NCBI GenBank assembly: GCA_910586775.1
Contig: CAJUJN010000013.1
Coordinates: 1-64,000, forward strand
DNA length: 64,000 nt
Direction: 5' to 3'
Origin: an uncultured Acetatifactor sp.
GTDB lineage: Bacteria > Bacillota > Clostridia > Lachnospirales > Lachnospiraceae
Positions within the stretch are counted from its first letter, which is position 1. Each line of letters opens with the position of its first letter. The translations under genes and the position numbers were made by a program. Below are positions 1 to 8,772 of this stretch, in pieces. The notes under the pieces were generated by a model. It searched no databases. It worked only from the letters and a program-made list of their open reading frames with translations, and was not told where the DNA came from.

Positions 1-82
1 CCGCAGGTAATGCGGTCATTTCCATAAAGGTCATTATTATTGTCAGTATAGTAACACCGATTGATGTGCGTTTGTCTATCAT
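1..82 (-). CDS. N-terminal fragment of a membrane protein, cut by the left edge
   Basis: Only the first 27 codons are inside the window. The ATG at 82-80 follows a GGAG ribosome-binding site (about 90-93). The visible peptide begins MIDKRTSIGVTILT and continues as a hydrophobic stretch, as expected for a signal anchor or first membrane helix. No family can be named from so little. The frame stays open to position 1. Confidence 0.5.
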   Translation of the reverse strand, partial: MIDKRTSIGVTILTIIMTFMEMTALPA

Positions 83-482
83 GGTTAATCTCCTTAGCCG
101 TTAATTTATTGAATTATTCAACTCTGTTATTTTACCACAACAGCATACACAATTCCATTATATTTTACTTAATCTCTCTTTATCCTATTACCTCGTCCTG
201 TCCTGTCAGCTTGTATGTGTGGGTGTTCTGACTGCTTGCATTTTCTGCCATACCATGCTATGATGAGAAAAACCGGAAAGGAGCCTTCTATATATGATGA
301 GATATGTTACGTCTGCATAGCACTGGCTATTGCAGAACAGGCAACGAATGCCGCTCTTCGCGTGCTTTCCGTTGTAATTGAATTGTTATAGCCAATGCTT
401 TCCTGAAATTGTACCTGGTCACTCCGCACAATGACGGCGGCGTGTGAACAGGAATCGGAAATCATCAATGAAGGAGGCAGAC
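83..482. other. 400-bp intergenic region with one promoter
   Basis: The region separates the left-edge gene from the CD3324-family gene. It holds one convincing sigma-A promoter (236-264) and otherwise no confident gene. A 43-codon frame (260-391, +) with a hydrophobic middle is open, but it starts inside the promoter -10 box and has no ribosome-binding site, so it is not called. Confidence 0.5.
236..264 (+). promoter_or_regulatory. sigma-A promoter upstream of the CD3324-family gene
   Basis: TTGCAT (236-241) and TATGAT (259-264) are separated by 17 bp. The implied transcript has a leader of about 210 nt before the CDS at 483, which is long for a 95-residue protein. Confidence 0.55.
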
Positions 483-770
483 ATGGGCTATATAAGAGCA
501 GAAGAAATTCTGCCAGGTGAAGTGATACAACTGATCCAACAGTATGTTGACGGAGCAAACATATATATTCCGCGGAAGCAGGAAAACAGACAGGAATGGG
601 GTGCCAAAACCACCTACCGGGTGGAATTGCAGAACAGGAACCACATGATTTACAGAGACTATCTGGCCGGTATGACGATTTACGAACTGGCTGATACTTA
701 TTTTCTATCCGAAAAGAGCATACAACGGATTATCCGGCAGGAGAGACTGTCGCACAGGGAGCTGACTTAA
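483..770 (+). CDS. CD3324-family protein (small helix-turn-helix protein)
   Basis: A 95-residue cytoplasmic protein starting MGYIRAEEILPGEVIQ. The ATG at 483 has GGAGG about 8 nt upstream; an ATG at 444 in the same frame lacks such a site. The family is conserved in Clostridia and has no established function. Residues about 65-90 (YELADTYFLSEKSIQRII) read as a helix-turn-helix like those of Mor and resolvase-type proteins, so DNA binding is likely but inferred. The family assignment rests on recalled similarity across the whole length. It stands alone between two unrelated minus-strand genes. Confidence 0.8.
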   Translation: MGYIRAEEILPGEVIQLIQQYVDGANIYIPRKQENRQEWGAKTTYRVELQNRNHMIYRDYLAGMTIYELADTYFLSEKSIQRIIRQERLSHRELT

Positions 771-864
771 GGTCGGCTCCTCGTTTTTTATAAAAAAGCT
801 TGAAGTTTCTTTCTCCCCAAATGTCTGCTGAACTGAACCTGACACATAAGAAACTGTGACATCT

Positions 865-1196
865 TTAACCCAAATGAAGTTCCCTTGCAAAAATCCCATC
901 GTAATCTTGTAATTCATGGAACATTCCATCCACAATCACCTGATTCCCCTCTATCCTGTATATCATAAGGAATTTATGTTTCTCAAACATTATTTTTCGG
1001 TATCCATATTTCGCCAATATAGGCTCTTCACATTCCTTAAGAGAATCAGCAACAATAGATAGCCTTTTTTCGTAGCCTTTGCATCATCCAAAATCGCCTT
1101 TGCCGCCTGCCTGTTGTTTAATTTCACTATTGTATAGCCTACATACATATCCAGTCTGCGCTTCGCCGGTGGCATAATAATAACTCTATAGGCCAT
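865..1196 (-). pseudogene. RelE/ParE-family toxin, frameshifted
   Basis: The ATG at 1196 overlaps the antitoxin stop by 11 nt. The first part reads MAYRVIIMPPAKRRLDMYVG, a typical RelE/ParE N-terminus. After TKK, around 1063-1070, the frame breaks in a run of six A. Adding one A restores a 110-residue protein continuing RLSIVADSLKECEEP, with an internal KIMFEKHKFLMIYRIEGN block and an end at FARELHLG before the TAA at 865-867. Length and layout fit a ribosome-dependent mRNA interferase or gyrase-poison toxin. The loss may be real inactivation or a homopolymer assembly error. Confidence 0.75.
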
Positions 1197-1331
1197 ATTT
1201 TACACCTATTTCATCAATCGCCTCATCGAAATCCTCCCCTTCACCCTGAGCATAACATGTCCTTGATTCGGCAAGTTCTGACAATATTTCATCCCGATGC
1301 AACGGCTTATATGGATTTCAAGCATACTCAT
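1186..1331 (-). pseudogene. Antitoxin partner of the RelE/ParE toxin, frameshifted
   Basis: A GGAGG site precedes the ATG at 1331. The reading begins MSMLE and then leaves frame in an AAA run near 1317. Adding one A gives a 48-residue peptide that continues NPYKPLHRDEILSELAES and ends in an acidic tail, EDFDEAIDEIGVKYGL, stopping at 1186-1188. Short, acidic and immediately upstream of a RelE/ParE toxin, it fits a type II antitoxin. The family match is from memory of similar clostridial antitoxins and is less certain than the operon logic. Confidence 0.65.
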
Positions 1332-1377
1332 AAATTCGCCTCCGTTCACTTCACTTTCATATCTAAAATCACTATAG

Positions 1378-1713
1378 CAAATATTTTCCCAAATTACACC
1401 CAAGGTCGAAATCGACTTTGAAAAATTGCCCTATGACCTGATTCCGCTGCACAATACAACAGAATCTGCCGGTCGCAGAGAGCCTGCCGCCTTTACCATA
1501 CAGAATCCCTGTGAACTGAAAATCCGTCCGGAAAAGCAGATTGCCGAAGCTTTCGGACTATCCAGAAGCCAGGTTCAAAAGTTAATGCTACAGGGCAAAA
1601 TCAAGTTGGAAAGCATTGCTTCCCGAAACCAAAGCAGTCTCATACAACCGCTTCCACCAACACCTTATCGCTCAGAACAATGCGCCTTACGCCTGCTTCC
1701 TTATTCCTGTTAA
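1378..1713 (+). pseudogene. Unrecognised gene remnant with a possible helix-turn-helix
   Basis: An open frame runs from 1378; usable starts would be TTG at 1426. It reads protein-like for about 80 codons: VEIDFEKLPYDLIPLHN, then KQIAEAFGLSRSQVQKLML, which resembles a helix-turn-helix. The 3' third (from 1640) overlaps the oppositely oriented nuclease gene and no longer reads like protein. No ribosome-binding site is visible. It looks like the middle of a gene truncated when the neighbouring segments were joined. I do not recognise the family. Confidence 0.25.
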
Positions 1714-3244
1714 AGTTATAACTCAGCATATACCCCTTTTTCAAATGATAATGCTCCAGATACTCCATAAGCTGCTCTTCTCCGCGCTCATGGTATGCAT
1801 TTCCCCGCCAGATTTTTAACCCGACTACCATCTGCTCCCCGCGATAATCCACAATCACATCCGTACGCTCCATATTGCGCGTCCTGGATTCCACATAATA
1901 ATTCCCTGTCCCGTTGATAATCGGCCTGAGGTACAGCAGAAAATAACGCCTTCCGTCTTCTTCCCTGAACTTATCCGGCCTGTCACCGTACAAATCATCA
2001 AAATGCGTCACAAAACGTTCCAACACAAGTTCCATATTCAAATGCCCCGCATGGATAAACTGATTTTTATCCTGTATCGCCGCTTTATAAATATCCGTAC
2101 TCCAGGCCTCCGCAGATGTCAAAAACAGATCATAAAATACCGTTTCAAAAATCCTGTTTGCAATAGCGACCACCCCATTGGCATTCTTAATAAAACCCAG
2201 CATTTCCGCAGTTCCGATTACCTGGTTCAGCGCATTATAGGAACTCTCCTTTCCGGTAAACAGAATTCCATAAATTATTTCTTTTAATTCCGGCAACTCA
2301 TGCAGTTTGTTCACCATGGACTCAAACAATGTATTCTTCTCCCCCAACAGAATCCTGACCGCTTCCAGAAAACCCGCACATGTCCACGCCATTTTCTTCT
2401 CAGGGAAATTCCCGCTGCCCGCAATCTCTTCATCCATCAGCTTGCAAAGCCTGGAAACCAGAACGGGATAACCGGATGTATACTCGTAGAGCAATCCGGC
2501 TATCTCTACAACATCCATCCCTGTGGCATGTTCTTCCTCATAATCTTCCAGCATACCCGCGATTTCTTCCGCCGAAAAACTCATATCCACCTTAAATTCC
2601 ACCGCAATATTCCAGGGACTGTTTCTCCTGTGTTCCTCTGGATGGAACTTTCTTTTCAGGTTTTTTATATCATATACGCCTGCCAGAATAACCGATTGAA
2701 ACGTAGGGGAATGATCCCTGTCGATGTAATATCCCCTTAACTGTGCCAGAAAATCCATAAAGACCTGATTATTTGCCGCGCTGTCAGTTTCATCCACCAT
2801 CAAAACCAAAGGCCTGTCCGCCTCCCGACAGATATCGCTCAGATACTGAAACAATTCCACCAGCTCCAGCCCGGCTCCGCTTTCCTGCGCTGCTGCCTCT
2901 AAGCGCTTCATTGCGTCTTCCATCTTTTCCGGAATATCTGCATCCAAATTGCGAAGTGTACGTATAAAAGCTTTTGCAAATGCAACAGAAAAAGTATTCT
3001 CGTCACGAAATTTTGCATGGCTCATCTGCATCTGAAAATCCATGCTGACGACATAATATTCATCCTTCAAATACTCCTTCATGGCACGGAGCATCGTTGT
3101 CTTTCCGTACTGTCTGGCTCGGTTTATCGTAAAATACTCTCCCCTGTCCACATATCCTTTCATCTGTGCCAACCGGGAACTGATATCAACCATATAGTGC
3201 AGATTCGGTTTACAATCTGCCGTCACATTAAATTTCCTGCCCAT
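1640..3244 (-). CDS. AAA-ATPase-like protein with C-terminal PD-(D/E)XK-type domain
   Basis: A 534-residue cytoplasmic protein. The N-terminal ATPase shows a Walker A-like ARQYGKTTML (residues about 43-52) and a Walker B-like LVLMVDETD (about 144-152). The last ~100 residues form the nuclease-like domain found in this family, with an invariant-type Asp in DVIVDY. The following strand reads VVGLKIWRG; the ExK motif of PD-(D/E)XK enzymes would have Glu where this copy has Gly. The family is very abundant in Lachnospiraceae. Its function is unknown, although mobile-element or defence roles have been proposed. It is monocistronic. Confidence 0.85.
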   Translation of the reverse strand: MGRKFNVTADCKPNLHYMVDISSRLAQMKGYVDRGEYFTINRARQYGKTTMLRAMKEYLKDEYYVVSMDFQMQMSHAKFRDENTFSVAFAKAFIRTLRNLDADIPEKMEDAMKRLEAAAQESGAGLELVELFQYLSDICREADRPLVLMVDETDSAANNQVFMDFLAQLRGYYIDRDHSPTFQSVILAGVYDIKNLKRKFHPEEHRRNSPWNIAVEFKVDMSFSAEEIAGMLEDYEEEHATGMDVVEIAGLLYEYTSGYPVLVSRLCKLMDEEIAGSGNFPEKKMAWTCAGFLEAVRILLGEKNTLFESMVNKLHELPELKEIIYGILFTGKESSYNALNQVIGTAEMLGFIKNANGVVAIANRIFETVFYDLFLTSAEAWSTDIYKAAIQDKNQFIHAGHLNMELVLERFVTHFDDLYGDRPDKFREEDGRRYFLLYLRPIINGTGNYYVESRTRNMERTDVIVDYRGEQMVVGLKIWRGNAYHERGEEQLMEYLEHYHLKKGYMLSYNFNRNKEAGVRRIVLSDKVLVEAVV

Positions 3245-3466
3245 TCCACACTCCTCCCGTATCTGTCCACATTTCTGCTCTCAATAAAGCCATTTTATCA
3301 CAGGTTCGGATCATTTACCATTTCATTTTCCATCTGAACCCCTGTCACCCGGTCCCCTGACCCGGACAGGCCGAAACCAAAATGATGCCATTTTGCGCAG
3401 GGCTTCCAGACGATATCCATATCCCGGCCAAAGTACACCAGAATATCACCGACATGCAGTATAAAC

Positions 3467-6088
3467 TCAGCTGACAAAAGTACAGCCGCAGCCGGTCAGT
3501 TCCGTAAACACCGCAGCCACTTCTTTCAGGCGTTCCGCCGGGGCTTCCTCCCGGAGTTTCATCTGAACCGCCCTGCGTTCCGGCAGGTAGGACGGGGACT
3601 TTGCCAGGGAGATGTCATATTTCAGGCAAAGCAGCTGGGCATTTTTGAGCAGCCCGTTCTGATTTACCCTGTCCGCGATGCAGATACGCCATCCCGTCTG
3701 ATTGGACAGCGTCTGGAGTTCTGCGGAATACCTGTTCCCTATCATGGGAGAGATGAACGCAATCTCCAGATATTTTCCATGGGCATCCTGCTTCAGGCTC
3801 TTTTTTTCAGGCTTGTGAGGCAGTGATTCGAAGGTCTGGTCAATACAGAAAAACGCAAGGTTCTGCTCCGCCATCTCCGTCCGGGCATTTTCCGGACAGA
3901 AGAAATCATCATGAACGCTTTCCAGGACAGAGGAACCGGAAGCGGCGGAACCAGGCGCTCCATTGATCACCAGGCTCCATCCGGTAGCCGCCAGGAATTG
4001 TTCTGCGGCTTCCGCATCCGATGCGGCGGCTTCGGTGTGAGACATTTCCCCGCCTCCCGCGTCTGATGCGACGGTTCCGGTGTGAGATACTTCCCCGCCT
4101 TCCGCAGATTCGCACAGAGTCACCGTATAACATTTCCTGTCCGCAAAATAAGAGAATTTTGCTATTCTTTCGCCCAACAGCACCGAGAGAAGAAGCGCGG
4201 CGGCATTGTGGTTCATGGACGGGCTGATGCCTGCGTTCCACCCGGTTGCCACGGCGAAGGCATCTGCCTTTTCCAGAAATAAGTCCCTGTCCTGGCTGTC
4301 AGGATAATCAAACTGCAGCAGAATCTCCTTCCGCCCATTATGGTAACTGATCTTCCGATAAGAAAAGTCGGAAAAATACCTTTCTATCTCAAGCGCAAGC
4401 TCCTGCTGTGTCAGCTCCCTGGGTGCCAGCGCCTGCTCCACTTTCTCCGGCGGATTTGCTTCGAACAGGAAGAGACGCCTTTCATTGGGTGAAAAGTAAC
4501 GGCTGCCCAGAAGCAGGCTCTGCATCTCCTGCTGCAAAGTTTCATCGGAAGCGACGTCGGGGAGAAAGCCCCTCTCCTTTCCGTACCAGATATGGGCAAT
4601 CCTGGAAACCGGAAAAGCCTGTCCGGGATAATGCGCCTGCCAGTAGTCCCAGAGCCGCTTTTCATCCTCCAGCCGGAAAGGAGTTGCCATCTGCATGGTG
4701 AACTCCGGGCGGAAGGACAATTGCTTCCGTTTATTACTGAATGTAATTTCGTATTCCTGTCCGCACTCCGGCAGATAAATCCGGCGGCGGTAATCCTCGG
4801 ATGCCAACTCGTTTCCCAATTCCTGGATGACTTCTCTGTTCCCGTGCACCAGAAAGACATGACGGGCGGAAATCCGTTCCAGAAGAGACATGATTTCGGA
4901 TTTGTCCCCATGGGCTGACAGTCCCACCTGGCAGATCCGGCATTTCACAGGCACCGCCGCACCGTTCAGAGTAAGAACGGCGTCCTCCGGGTGCTCTATT
5001 GCGTTTAAAAGCTGACGGCCCGGCGATTCTTCGTCCTGATAGCCGGTGATAATGATGCAGGCGTCTTCGGACGCTGCAAGCCGTGCCGCATACTGTGTGC
5101 TGGGTCCGCCGGTAAGCATGCCGGAACTGGACAGGAAAATAACCGGGTCAGAACCGGACATCAGTTCTTCCCGCCTCTGGTTCGGCGCCACGGGCTGGAT
5201 TTCTTTGGTATAAAAAGGTTCGTTTCCTTTCAGAATCCGTTTCCCCAGGGCATTTTTCAGGTAAGTGGGATTTCGGGTATACATACTGTTGATATCCCGG
5301 ACCATGCCGTCCACGTAGACTGGCACGGCGGGAATTTCCTGATTCTGAATGGCTGCGCGCAGAATCAGCAGTACTTCCTGGGCGCGTCCCAGAGCAAAGG
5401 CGGGAATCAGGATTTTTTTCTTCTGCAGAAGGCATTCACGCACCAGTTCCGTCAGCCGCTTTTCTTCCACCTGCCGGTTGGCATGGAGACGGGTTCCGTA
5501 GGTAGTCTCCACGATGGCAATATCCGGCCTCAGCTTCGGAATGCGGATTCCCTCTATCGTACGCTGTGAAAAAGCGGAAAAATCTCCGGAATAGAACAGG
5601 GTTCCCTCCTTGGTAACCAGATAGATGCAGGCGGCTCCGGCGATATGGCCTGCGGGATAAAATGTCAGGGTAAAGTCCTCCAGTATGGGGAGCGGGGTCT
5701 GATAGCCCAACGGATGAATCCGTCCCAGCATGGAGAGGACATCCTGCTCGGAGTAATGGGGAATCTCGTCCTCCCTGTTTTTCATGATTTTCAGGCTGTC
5801 GTACAGAAGAACCCTGGTCAGATCCGCAGTCATGGCTGTCATATAAATGGGAACTGTGGGATAGGCTTTGCTGATTATGGGCAGAGTGCCTATATGATCC
5901 ATGTGGGCATGACTGACAAGGATAGCGTCCAGCCCGCCCTGCTCCTGTATGGTGCGGAAATCGGGAAGCGGGTCTTTCCCGGCGGACTGACGGATGCCGC
6001 AGTCCATCAGGATGCCCCTGTCCGCAATTCTGACATATATGGCGCTGCCGCCAATCTCCATGGCGCCGCCGAGAAAATGTAAGTTCAT
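3467..6088 (-). CDS. MBL-fold beta-CASP ribonuclease-like protein
   Basis: 873 residues. The N-terminal metallo-beta-lactamase fold carries the zinc motif SHAHMDH (residues 59-65), then PAGHIAG and YSGDFS. The beta-CASP region has LSSSGMLTGGPS, and the RMMBL-type end has LSAHGDKSEI and FLVHGN. These are hallmarks of the RNA-processing nucleases related to CPSF-73 and RNase J, so a 5'-3' exo/endoribonuclease is likely. The roughly 420-residue C-terminal extension has no motif I recognise and contains a duplicated 15-residue low-complexity segment (nt 4014-4103). It is longer than RNase J (about 555). No operon partner is visible. Confidence 0.85.
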   Translation of the reverse strand: MNLHFLGGAMEIGGSAIYVRIADRGILMDCGIRQSAGKDPLPDFRTIQEQGGLDAILVSHAHMDHIGTLPIISKAYPTVPIYMTAMTADLTRVLLYDSLKIMKNREDEIPHYSEQDVLSMLGRIHPLGYQTPLPILEDFTLTFYPAGHIAGAACIYLVTKEGTLFYSGDFSAFSQRTIEGIRIPKLRPDIAIVETTYGTRLHANRQVEEKRLTELVRECLLQKKKILIPAFALGRAQEVLLILRAAIQNQEIPAVPVYVDGMVRDINSMYTRNPTYLKNALGKRILKGNEPFYTKEIQPVAPNQRREELMSGSDPVIFLSSSGMLTGGPSTQYAARLAASEDACIIITGYQDEESPGRQLLNAIEHPEDAVLTLNGAAVPVKCRICQVGLSAHGDKSEIMSLLERISARHVFLVHGNREVIQELGNELASEDYRRRIYLPECGQEYEITFSNKRKQLSFRPEFTMQMATPFRLEDEKRLWDYWQAHYPGQAFPVSRIAHIWYGKERGFLPDVASDETLQQEMQSLLLGSRYFSPNERRLFLFEANPPEKVEQALAPRELTQQELALEIERYFSDFSYRKISYHNGRKEILLQFDYPDSQDRDLFLEKADAFAVATGWNAGISPSMNHNAAALLLSVLLGERIAKFSYFADRKCYTVTLCESAEGGEVSHTGTVASDAGGGEMSHTEAAASDAEAAEQFLAATGWSLVINGAPGSAASGSSVLESVHDDFFCPENARTEMAEQNLAFFCIDQTFESLPHKPEKKSLKQDAHGKYLEIAFISPMIGNRYSAELQTLSNQTGWRICIADRVNQNGLLKNAQLLCLKYDISLAKSPSYLPERRAVQMKLREEAPAERLKEVAAVFTELTGCGCTFVS
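4014..4103. repeat. Two tandem 45-bp units inside the beta-CASP gene
   Basis: Units 4014-4058 and 4059-4103 differ at few positions and encode EGGEVSHTGTVASDA and GGGEMSHTEAAASDA. The frame is kept, so copy number could vary without inactivating the protein. They lie in the C-terminal extension, away from the catalytic core. Confidence 0.85.
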
Positions 6089-6421
6089 CGTGAATCTCCT
6101 CTCTGAGTCATGCTGTTATTTTACTATACTCAGGGAAGAATCACAAGACAGAACATGCAAACCCACCAAAAAGCGGCAGACGAATGCCCTCACAAGGACA
6201 GAGCTTCACAAGGATAGATTTTGCTTTTTTTGTAAAAACAGGATTGCATAATTTCCCGCACTATGCTATGCTTAGACCAAGCAGGCAGATTTTCTTGTAA
6301 CCAGGTCTAACAATCAAAGAGTCATCTCTTGTAAATCGGAAAATTCTTGCTTATATTTTCAACTGACATAAGTGGGAGTTTTGAAAGAAGGCTCCCGGAA
6401 TAAAAGATGGGAGGATTTCAG

Positions 6422-7327
6422 ATGGCATTGAAGAAAGACATTCTGGAAAAGATACTGTTGGCACACAGCGACGTGTTTGCAGATTGTGAAAATGCACTGG
6501 CTTATGGGGGAAAGCAGCTGTTACGGGCAGAAGACCTGGTTCCTGCCCCTACGGAGAGCTTTTACCCGGGACAGGAGGGCATGCGCGGCCAGTTCAGCGA
6601 TGTAAGTTCCTATTTGATGAAAAAAGGCGAGATATGCGCACAATATCTCATTGGAAACGAAACCGATCTGGAAAGACACCAGGTACTGCGGAAGGCTTCT
6701 TATCAGGGAGGGGCCTACCGGGTACAGCTTTCGTCCGGAAAACCGGTTTATCCCGTGATTGGCATGGTGATTGACTGGACACATAAAGAATCCAGAATTC
6801 CCTTGAGCCTGCATGAACTGCTGCGCAAAGACGGCGTGTCTCAAGAGGAACTCGCCAGGGTAGACGATGTGAAACTGGAGGTCTATCATATGAATAACCT
6901 CCCGGAAGAAGTTCGAAAGCGTTTTACAAGTGACATGGGTTTTGTCGTGGATTTTCTGAACGAGGGTGGCTTTGAAAGACGCCAGGAGCAACGGATTGTT
7001 CACGTGGAAGCGCTCTGTGAGATGATGGCAGCGCTCACCGGAGATTCACGGTTCACGGACCTGACAGCAGAATTATTGGAAAAACAAAAGGAAGGAAAGG
7101 AGATCATTATGTGTGAATATATTGATATGTTAGAGGCCCGCGGGGAGGAAAGAGGCATTAAGATCGGAGAGGACAGAGGCATCGCAATCGGCGAGGCCCG
7201 CGGCGCTGTAACAGGCGAAAACCGTCTTGCCAATCTGATCCAGATCCTTATAAAAGAGAATAAATACAAAGAAGTGGAAGCCGTATCCTCCAGCCGTGAA
7301 AGACGTCATGAACTCTACCGAAAATAA
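6422..7327 (+). CDS. Rpn-family recombination-promoting nuclease (putative transposase)
   Basis: 301 residues. The ATG at 6422 has GGGAGG 7 nt upstream; an earlier ATG at 6407 overlaps that site. The body shows the RGQFSDVSSY segment (likely catalytic Asp) followed by YLIGNETD, where the Glu of GNE corresponds to the ExQ/ExK strand of PD-(D/E)XK enzymes. The C-terminal ~70 residues contain repeated GEERGIKIGEDRGIAIGE steps, a helical, charge-alternating repeat common in this family. Known relatives promote RecA-independent recombination and DNA cleavage. The role here is inferred. It is monocistronic. Confidence 0.8.
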   Translation: MALKKDILEKILLAHSDVFADCENALAYGGKQLLRAEDLVPAPTESFYPGQEGMRGQFSDVSSYLMKKGEICAQYLIGNETDLERHQVLRKASYQGGAYRVQLSSGKPVYPVIGMVIDWTHKESRIPLSLHELLRKDGVSQEELARVDDVKLEVYHMNNLPEEVRKRFTSDMGFVVDFLNEGGFERRQEQRIVHVEALCEMMAALTGDSRFTDLTAELLEKQKEGKEIIMCEYIDMLEARGEERGIKIGEDRGIAIGEARGAVTGENRLANLIQILIKENKYKEVEAVSSSRERRHELYRK

Positions 7328-7375
7328 GGCATCTAAGCGCACATACGCACCTTATTTTGCCCCTCCCGGTTTTTC

Positions 7376-7399
7376 GCGGCCAAATTTCCATCTGGCCGC
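7376..7399. terminator. Hairpin between convergent nuclease and beta-lactamase genes
   Basis: GCGGCCA (7376-7382) pairs with TGGCCGC (7393-7399) across a 10-nt loop. T-rich sequence flanks it on the right (CCTTTTT), and the left flank reads as A/G-rich on the other strand. A bidirectional terminator is plausible. Confidence 0.5.
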
Positions 7400-7419
7400 T
7401 TAGAAACCTTTTTGTGCAC

Positions 7420-8505
7420 TTAATTTTCCGCGCCGCCGCAATAATCGGAAATCAACTGAAGGGCAATTTCCTTTGCCGCAGTACTGGTTACGTTCTTATC
7501 GTCCGTCCTTCCGAGATATACACAGAAATAAATATTTCTCCCTGCATTTTCGGCAAATCCGGCAAACCACGCATCTACGGTAATTCCTTCCGCTTGCCCC
7601 ATTCCGGTCTTTCCGTAGACAGAAATACCTGCTTCCTCCCCGTTATCCACTGACATGACTTCCTTTAATGTATTCCGCACCGCTTCCGGATACACAGAGG
7701 CTTCTCCGAAAATCCGCTCCATCACTTCGGTCTGTTCCTTTGGGGAAATAGCCAGCGACGACTCAAGCCAGAAACCTGTCAGGGCGCGGTTATTGTTATT
7801 CGTGTTCAGCTTTCCCTCCCAGTCGGAAATGTCACAATTCCCGTACCCAAGCGCGTCCAGTTCCTGCTGCATAGTCTCCTGGCCGATTTCATCTATGACT
7901 TCCCTGAAGTACCAGACGCATGATTCACGGAAAGCATTGCTGAAGTCAATATCCTTGTTCCATTTTTCATTCCAAAATACTTCGCCGCTCCATTTATGCG
8001 TAGAATTATGAGGGTCTATGACACCGTTTTTTAACGCAATAAGGGACGAAATTATTTTAAATGTCGAACACGGAGAGCGCCTTATTTCGGCAAGCGTCCT
8101 GTTATACACGTTAAACCGCATATCAGCGGCATCGTATATAACAGCCGCCCCCTGAAACCCGTCAAAATATGCTGCCCAGTCGGATTCTATTATTACAGGC
8201 TCCGATATTTCCGGTTCCCTTACTGTTCTCTCCGAAAGGGCTTGTTCCGCATCTTTTTCAGGCTGATCGTTTTTCTGATCTTCGGCAACTTTTTGCTCCT
8301 CTGATGCATTGTTCTGTTCACTGTTTTCGTAGACAGAAACTTCCAGCGCCTCTAACGCGCTGTCTTTTTCATATCCGGAGGTTTCCTGCTCTACTGTTGC
8401 TTCCTGCTGCACTTTTTCCATGCCGTCCTTGCCGGGGCAGGCAGTCAAAAGAGCCATGCATAGTATTTCAAAGCTAATCAATTTTACAGAAACAGATGTT
8501 TTCAT
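7420..8505 (-). CDS. Lipid-anchored class D (OXA/CDD-like) beta-lactamase
   Basis: 361 residues. The ATG at 8505 has AAGGAG 5 nt upstream. A lipoprotein signal ends LLTAC (Cys23), and a Glu/Gln/Ser-rich linker (residues about 25-105) precedes the catalytic domain. All class D motifs are present: STFK (147-150, Ser nucleophile and carboxylatable Lys), SCV (195-197), YGN (221-223) and KTG (299-301). Enzymes of this kind hydrolyse penicillins and, in some clostridia, other beta-lactams outside the membrane. BlaR-type receptors share the fold, but no membrane protease domain is encoded, so this is an enzyme and not a sensor. No blaI or blaR lies beside it. Confidence 0.88.
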   Translation of the reverse strand: MKTSVSVKLISFEILCMALLTACPGKDGMEKVQQEATVEQETSGYEKDSALEALEVSVYENSEQNNASEEQKVAEDQKNDQPEKDAEQALSERTVREPEISEPVIIESDWAAYFDGFQGAAVIYDAADMRFNVYNRTLAEIRRSPCSTFKIISSLIALKNGVIDPHNSTHKWSGEVFWNEKWNKDIDFSNAFRESCVWYFREVIDEIGQETMQQELDALGYGNCDISDWEGKLNTNNNNRALTGFWLESSLAISPKEQTEVMERIFGEASVYPEAVRNTLKEVMSVDNGEEAGISVYGKTGMGQAEGITVDAWFAGFAENAGRNIYFCVYLGRTDDKNVTSTAAKEIALQLISDYCGGAEN

Positions 8506-8608
8506 ATACACTCCTTGTCCACACTTACCACTCTTCTGTTGGTTCTTTCCATAGTTTGATGGGTTAATCTTAATAAAAAATATTTATATCATCCCTTAGT
8601 ACCTCTAA

Positions 8609-8637
8609 ATATTACATCAGTAAGATTTATATGTCAA
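8609..8637 (-). promoter_or_regulatory. Promoter of the class D beta-lactamase with a dyad in the spacer
   Basis: On the minus strand TTGACA (8637-8632) and TAATAT (8614-8609) are 17 bp apart. The spacer and -10 contain the dyad TTACatcaGTAA (8612-8623). BlaI-family repressors bind dyads of ACA/TGT type in such positions, so this could be an operator. That reading is weak because no repressor gene is nearby. Confidence 0.55.
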
Positions 8638-8772
8638 GTGTAAATTTGCATTCCCACAATATATTTTGTGAGCGAATGCCATTTCCCGGCAGCCCCTTCT
8701 GTTGAAGTACAGTGCAGGGACTTCTGCGGAACGCCTGCCGTTCAGCTGGCCGTTGCCCCCGTGTTCACCCGA

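Noticed and set aside
260..391. 43-codon frame before the CD3324-family gene
   Set aside because: It starts inside the -10 box of a good promoter and has no ribosome-binding site. It is hydrophobic but unlike any family I know.
3290..3475. Open, protein-like frame following the beta-CASP stop on the minus strand
   Set aside because: It continues out of frame past the stop (reads AEFILHVGDILVYFGRD) and might suggest a frameshifted longer gene, but no start, site or family match supports it.
7130..7342. Minus-strand frame over the Rpn gene end
   Set aside because: Shadow of the GEERGI repeat region; composition only.
7420..8505. BlaR1-type sensor
   Set aside because: Same fold and motifs, but there are no membrane helices or zinc protease domain, and a lipobox is present.
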